Source of the DNA: DATJFQ01 sp035495555
GTDB lineage: Bacteria > Acidobacteriota > Vicinamibacteria > Vicinamibacterales > 2-12-FULL-66-21
Direction of reading: 5' to 3'
NCBI GenBank assembly: GCA_035495555.1
Contig: DATJFQ010000043.1
Location: forward strand, 1-64,000
DNA: 64,000 nucleotides
Shown: in pieces, positions 61,107 to 64,000 of the stretch
Layout: each line of letters opens with the position of its first letter
Numbering within the stretch: position 1 is the stretch's first letter
Notes under the pieces: model-generated
The model's input: the letters and a program-made list of their open reading frames with translations, nothing else
Told to the model about the DNA's origin: nothing
Databases searched by the model: none
Program-made: the position numbers and the translations under genes

Positions 61107-62201
61107 TTACTCCGGGGATGTGAGTGCCGCAATCGTGCGTCCGGCTTCGCTGGCCATCGACGTGATCACGTCGGCGGCCGAAGGCAGATCAGCGATCAGG
61201 CCGGCGCTTTCACCCGCCGGCATCGGGAAGTAAGCCGCGTCACCGCGTTCGGCGGCGCGCTTGAAAATTTCTTCCGCCGCGCTCGACTGCAGCATCGGCG
61301 GCAGCACGGGCGCCTCGCCGTACTCGTCGGAATAGCGGTTTCGAAGGGTCCGCATCGGCAGCCCCGTGAACGCGCTGCTCACGACCGTGTCGCCGGGTCC
61401 TGCAGCAATCACGGACTGCTTGAAGAAGTCCGGCGCGATCGACTCGCGCGTGGCGATGAACCGTGTCCCGAGCATGACGCCGGCGGCGCCCAACGCGAGC
61501 GCGGCGACGAGACCGCGGCCGTCGACGATGCCGCCCGCCGCCAGTACCGGCCTCCTGACGTCATCGGCGAGGCGCGGCACGAGCACCATCGTCCCCGCTT
61601 CACCCGTGGCGCTGCGCCAGTTCGATCGATGGCCGCCGGCTTCGGTGCCCTGCGCGACGATGAAATCCGCGTCGGCGTCTGCCAGCGCCCGCGCATCCTG
61701 GAGGTTTGTGACCATGGCCATGACGCGAACGCCTCGCTCGTGGCATTCCCTCACCATCTCGCGGCCCGGATTGCCGAGGCCGATGCTCCACACCGGCACG
61801 CGCTCGTCGAGCAACACCTCGAAGTTGGCGCGCACGAGATCTGGAAACCGGACGGGGCTCACGTCGGCGGCAGACAGGCCGACGCGCGATCGAATCTCGT
61901 TCAGCCGCTGACGGGCCGCTGCGCGTGTCGCGGGATCGATGGTGTCTGGCGCGATTGGCGCGACGACCGACGGATGCAGCCAGAGGTTGACGCCGAACGG
62001 CGCAGGCGTCAGTTCTCGTATCTGGCGAATCTGCGATCGCAGCGCATCGGGCTCGAGCCGCAGCGCCGCAAGAATGCCGAGTCCGCCTGCGTTGCTGACG
62101 GCCGCGACGAGTTCAGGGCCGGCAACCCGGCTCATGCCGGATTGCACGATGGGATATCGAATGCCGAGCGTCCTGCAGAACGCCTGCGCGCGTCGAGTCA
62201 T
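61107..62201 (-). CDS. Nitronate monooxygenase / 2-nitropropane dioxygenase family
   Basis: 364 residues. FMN-dependent TIM barrel: RYPIVQSGMSRVAGPELVAAVSNAGGLGILAA, FGVNLWLHPS, IVAQGTEAGGHRSN with the family His, VLAAGGIVDGRGLVAALALGAAGVMLGTRFIAT. It oxidises nitronates or nitroalkanes; some members are enoyl-ACP reductase FabK-like, which this resembles less. It overlaps the operon of YciH, ICMT and lmo0937-like genes and precedes the kinase-BRCT gene by 7 bases. Confidence 0.92.
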   Translation of the reverse strand: MTRRAQAFCRTLGIRYPIVQSGMSRVAGPELVAAVSNAGGLGILAALRLEPDALRSQIRQIRELTPAPFGVNLWLHPSVVAPIAPDTIDPATRAAARQRLNEIRSRVGLSAADVSPVRFPDLVRANFEVLLDERVPVWSIGLGNPGREMVRECHERGVRVMAMVTNLQDARALADADADFIVAQGTEAGGHRSNWRSATGEAGTMVLVPRLADDVRRPVLAAGGIVDGRGLVAALALGAAGVMLGTRFIATRESIAPDFFKQSVIAAGPGDTVVSSAFTGLPMRTLRNRYSDEYGEAPVLPPMLQSSAAEEIFKRAAERGDAAYFPMPAGESAGLIADLPSAADVITSMASEAGRTIAALTSPE

Positions 62202-62216
62202 GACGGTGAACGCCTT

Positions 62217-62360
62217 TCAGAGTCCGCGACCTCGGATCACGCCGATCAGCAGGAAAATGACCGCGATGACGAGCAGGATGTGCAGTCCCCCGCCAAGCGT
62301 GGTCTTGGTGATGATCCCGAGCAGCCACAGAATCACGAGGATGACGACGATGGCCATCAT
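62217..62360 (-). CDS. Lmo0937-family small membrane protein (DUF5670)
   Basis: 47 residues: MMAIVVILVILWLLGIITKT followed by TLGGGLHILLVIAVIFLLIG and VIRGRGL. The pattern LWLLGxxxxxxxGGxxHILLVIAxxxxLxxxxxGR matches the tiny lmo0937 family, two helices of unknown role often induced by stress. It overlaps the ICMT-family stop by 4 bases (ATGA) and precedes the nitronate monooxygenase by 15 bases. Confidence 0.88.
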   Translation of the reverse strand: MMAIVVILVILWLLGIITKTTLGGGLHILLVIAVIFLLIGVIRGRGL

Positions 62361-62986
62361 GGGCGAGGTTCTCCAGGCTGTTGCCGCTGTGTGTGGGCGT
62401 GGTGGAGCGTGACGAACGGGATCAGCATGGGGACGCGGCTCGCATACGCGCCGTACCGATCGGCCCCGAGCTGCGCTCGCAGGAAACGCTCTTCGAGACG
62501 CGCTTTCACGTACCAGCCGGCCGTCATGATGGCGGCGCCGGCAAACGCGAGCGGTGTGCCGCGCATCACCGCCGTCGCAAAGGCCGCGAGCGTGATGCCG
62601 CTGTAGATGGGGTGCCGTACGATCCCGTATGGCCCCGTATCGATGATCTGGTGATTCGATTTGCGCGTCACGCTGCTCGACCACAGCCGGCCGATGTGGA
62701 GGCGGGCCCACCAGGTAAACGCGAATCCCGCGGCGGCAGCCGCGATCATCGCCGTGTCCACCGCGCGACCACTCTGCCAGAGCCGGACGTCGGCATCGCC
62801 GCCACGATCGTACGCGCCGAACAGCAGCAACAGGCCTGCCATCGCGAGCAGCCGGTACAGCATCTGATTCGATGCGGGCGGCCGATCGACGGAGCGATCG
62901 CTCCAGAATGCGGCAGCGAGCCACGACACCCACCACACACCCCAGAGGGCTGCCATGACGGTCATCGCCGTCGAAGCGGAATGCAT
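62357..62986 (-). CDS. Isoprenylcysteine carboxyl methyltransferase (ICMT)-family membrane protein
   Basis: 209 residues from ATG 62,986. Multi-helix membrane protein with the ICMT/PEMT motif DTGPYGIVRHPIYSGITLAAFATAV near residue 140, then AFAGAAIMTAGWYVKARLEERFLRAQLG. Such bacterial proteins methylate lipids or other small substrates using SAM; isoprenylated proteins are not expected. Downstream coupled (ATGA) to the lmo0937-like gene, and upstream 26 bases from YciH. Confidence 0.88.
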   Translation of the reverse strand: MHSASTAMTVMAALWGVWWVSWLAAAFWSDRSVDRPPASNQMLYRLLAMAGLLLLFGAYDRGGDADVRLWQSGRAVDTAMIAAAAAGFAFTWWARLHIGRLWSSSVTRKSNHQIIDTGPYGIVRHPIYSGITLAAFATAVMRGTPLAFAGAAIMTAGWYVKARLEERFLRAQLGADRYGAYASRVPMLIPFVTLHHAHTQRQQPGEPRP

Positions 62987-63012
62987 GGCTCGAGAGAACT
63001 GCGGCGCACGCG

Positions 63013-63363
63013 TCAGCCCTTCACCTGGAACCGCTTTTCGATGAGGAACGCGCGCACGCGGTCGCGAAGATCGCCCTGCAGCTCGATGCCGTCTTCGAGC
63101 ACGGCGCCGCCGGTGCCGCAGGCCCGTTTCAACTCCGCCGCGAGCGCTTTCAGGAACGCCGCGTTCCGCGGAAGGCCATAGACGACCGTCACGGTCTTGC
63201 CGCCGCGGCCCGCTTTCTCCATGCGCAGCTTCGCAATCGGCCGGCCAGGGACAGGGTCGTCCGACGCCCCGCCGCAGCGGCAGCCGCGCTCCGGCTGGCC
63301 GCACCGCGGACAGATGCGTCCGGCGGCCGACGAATAGACGATTCGGCTGTTGCGATCGCTCAC
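63013..63363 (-). CDS. yciH: Translation initiation factor SUI1/eIF1-like protein YciH
   Basis: 116 residues from GTG 63,363; the SDRNSRIVYSSAAGRICPRC start aligns with E. coli YciH (MSDSNSRLVYST). It has a zinc-ribbon-like CPRCGQPERGCRCGG pair, which E. coli YciH lacks. The SUI1 core reads AGRGGKTVTVVYGLPRNAAFLKALAAELKRACGTGGAVLEDGIELQGD. The family influences initiation fidelity in vitro. The four cysteines suggest a metal site. Confidence 0.93.
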   Translation of the reverse strand: MSDRNSRIVYSSAAGRICPRCGQPERGCRCGGASDDPVPGRPIAKLRMEKAGRGGKTVTVVYGLPRNAAFLKALAAELKRACGTGGAVLEDGIELQGDLRDRVRAFLIEKRFQVKG

Positions 63364-63467
63364 CGGCCGATTGTAGCGTGCCGTAGCGCTTCCGAAGGCG
63401 TCGCATACCATCCGCGTGTAGTAGACTTTCCGCTTCGATACCTCACCTGCGACCAGAAGGAGGCTCG

Positions 63468-63767
63468 ATGTTCCTCGTGCGAGACATCATGTATTGCAAG
63501 CCGGGCATGGCGCGACCCATGGTCGAGAAGTTCAAGGCGCTGTCGCGGCTGACCCAGGGCATGGGGCTCGGACAGATGCGCATCATGACGGACGTGAGCG
63601 CGGAACGCTACTGGACCGTCGTCACCGAAATGGAAGTTGCGAGCGTCGAGGATTACACGACGACGACGCGCAAGGCGATGGAGAACAAGGAATTCCAGGA
63701 CGCCATGAAGGGATATCACGATCTCGTCGAGCACGGACGGCGCGAGATCTACATGGTCGAGCAGTAA
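63468..63767 (+). CDS. Small dimeric alpha/beta-barrel protein (NIPSNAP/ABM-like)
   Basis: 99 residues with AAGGAGG 5 bases before the ATG. The predicted pattern is beta (FLVRDIMYCKPGMARP), alpha (MVEKFKALSRLTQGMGLGQM), beta (MRIMTDVSAERYWTVVTEMEVAS), alpha (EDYTTTTRKAMENKEFQDAMKGYHDLVEH) and beta (GRREIYMVE), as in dimeric ferredoxin-like barrels. No catalytic residue is evident. It could bind a small ligand. No operon partner on the plus strand. Confidence 0.7.
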   Translation: MFLVRDIMYCKPGMARPMVEKFKALSRLTQGMGLGQMRIMTDVSAERYWTVVTEMEVASVEDYTTTTRKAMENKEFQDAMKGYHDLVEHGRREIYMVEQ

Positions 63768-63820
63768 AGACTGCCTGGAGATCCGCGGACTGAGGTCCTT
63801 GGATAAACGGCGGGTGTGCA

Positions 63821-63844
63821 GCGCGCAACTCGAGGTTTGCGCGC
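63821..63844. terminator. Hairpin between convergent genes near the right edge
   Basis: GCGCGCAA (63,821-63,828) pairs with TTGCGCGC (63,837-63,844) around the loop CTCGAGGT. It is 54 bases after the barrel-protein stop and 20 bases from the cytochrome stop. CTCGAG in the loop echoes the D elements. Confidence 0.5.
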
Positions 63845-63864
63845 CACAGCCCGCCGGAGCCCTG

Positions 63865-64000
63865 TTACTTGCCGGGTTCTGCGATCACCGGATCCGGCAC
63901 CTTGTTCTTGACCGGCGTGATCGAGTGCAGATACGCGAAGACCGCCTTGAGGTCCGCATCCGTCATCGTACCGAACGGCTGCCATGGCATGGGCGGCAGG
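63865..64000 (-). CDS. C-terminal end of a cytochrome c (partial, leaves right edge)
   Basis: The last 44 codons and TAA stop of a minus-strand frame read LPPMPWQPFGTMTDADLKAV then FAYLHSITPVKNKVPDPV. The MPW...F...MTDxDLKAVFAYLxSxxPVKNKVP pattern is that of the C-terminal heme-c segment of bacterial cytochromes, with the methionine as a heme ligand. The rest, including CxxCH, lies outside the window. Confidence 0.85.
   Translation of the reverse strand, partial: LPPMPWQPFGTMTDADLKAVFAYLHSITPVKNKVPDPVIAEPGK

Overview
The window is a 64 kb piece of a GC-rich bacterial chromosome, most consistent with Acidobacteriota of the Vicinamibacteria (subgroup 6) type. This placement is inference from gene content. 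The window carries three 800+ residue MacB/FtsX-type permeases of the acidobacterial ADOP kind, a VWFA protein of the acidobacterial TIGR03436 type, a DUF1501/PSD1 pair, PASTA-less Ser/Thr kinases fused to TolB-like propellers, and several secreted S9 and tricorn-type peptidases. I see no rRNA, tRNA, CRISPR array, transposase, integrase or phage block.

Layout. 1-7 kb: start of a secreted protein (leaving the left edge), a DPP-IV-like peptidase, a TIGR00027-type methyltransferase, a four-helix-bundle protein and a kinase-propeller. 7-11 kb (minus strand): a degradative or quality-control run of DinB-like protein, YbjQ/UPF0145, and two amidohydrolases. 11-23 kb: ADOP permease, DUF1501/PSD1 pair, SMP-30/Vgb-type propeller, DoxX, a second ADOP divergent from a PadR regulator and its small membrane partner. 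23-38 kb: tricorn-like protease, alpha/beta hydrolase, ArfB rescue factor, metallo-beta-lactamase fold enzyme, zinc alcohol dehydrogenase/SRPBCC operon, a third ADOP, FMN-dependent 2-hydroxyacid oxidase and S9 peptidase. 38-48 kb: ArgG, a trypsin-like lipoprotein, lipase maturation factor, VWFA protein, hydroxyisobutyrate-dehydrogenase-type reductase, and a kinase-propeller coupled to an unknown exported protein. 47-53 kb: an overlapping Gfo/Idh/MocA - GMC - VOC operon, a cardiolipin-synthase-like enzyme and two small genes. 53-58 kb: a three-gene formate dehydrogenase (catalytic, FeS, NrfD). The catalytic subunit has an in-frame UGA followed by a convincing bacterial SECIS hairpin, so it is one selenoprotein gene and not two fragments. 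58-64 kb: a two-gene methyltransferase/PD-(D/E)XK module, a 48-residue metallothionein, a kinase-BRCT fusion, nitronate monooxygenase, an lmo0937-type small protein, an ICMT-family methyltransferase, YciH/SUI1, a small barrel protein and the end of a cytochrome c.

The most unusual signal is not a gene. Many intergenic gaps are filled by degenerate arrays of short words. At least eight vocabularies occur: GGTTCG, GGGAGGC, TTGGGAG, TAGTTGTG, GAGCACC, GGAAACTGGC, CATCGAC and GATCTTTGC. Several arrays are organised as inverted repeats around a conserved core. Several run into coding sequence, producing the tail of the four-helix protein, the tail of the BRCT kinase, the first residues of the methyltransferase, and a 7 x 7-residue repeat in front of the lipobox of the trypsin-like protein. 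Separately, a non-coding element of about 100 bp occurs twice, each time in the leader of a downstream gene (about 250-345 plus strand; about 19,840-19,946 minus strand). All repeats were found by eye, so copy numbers are minimum counts.
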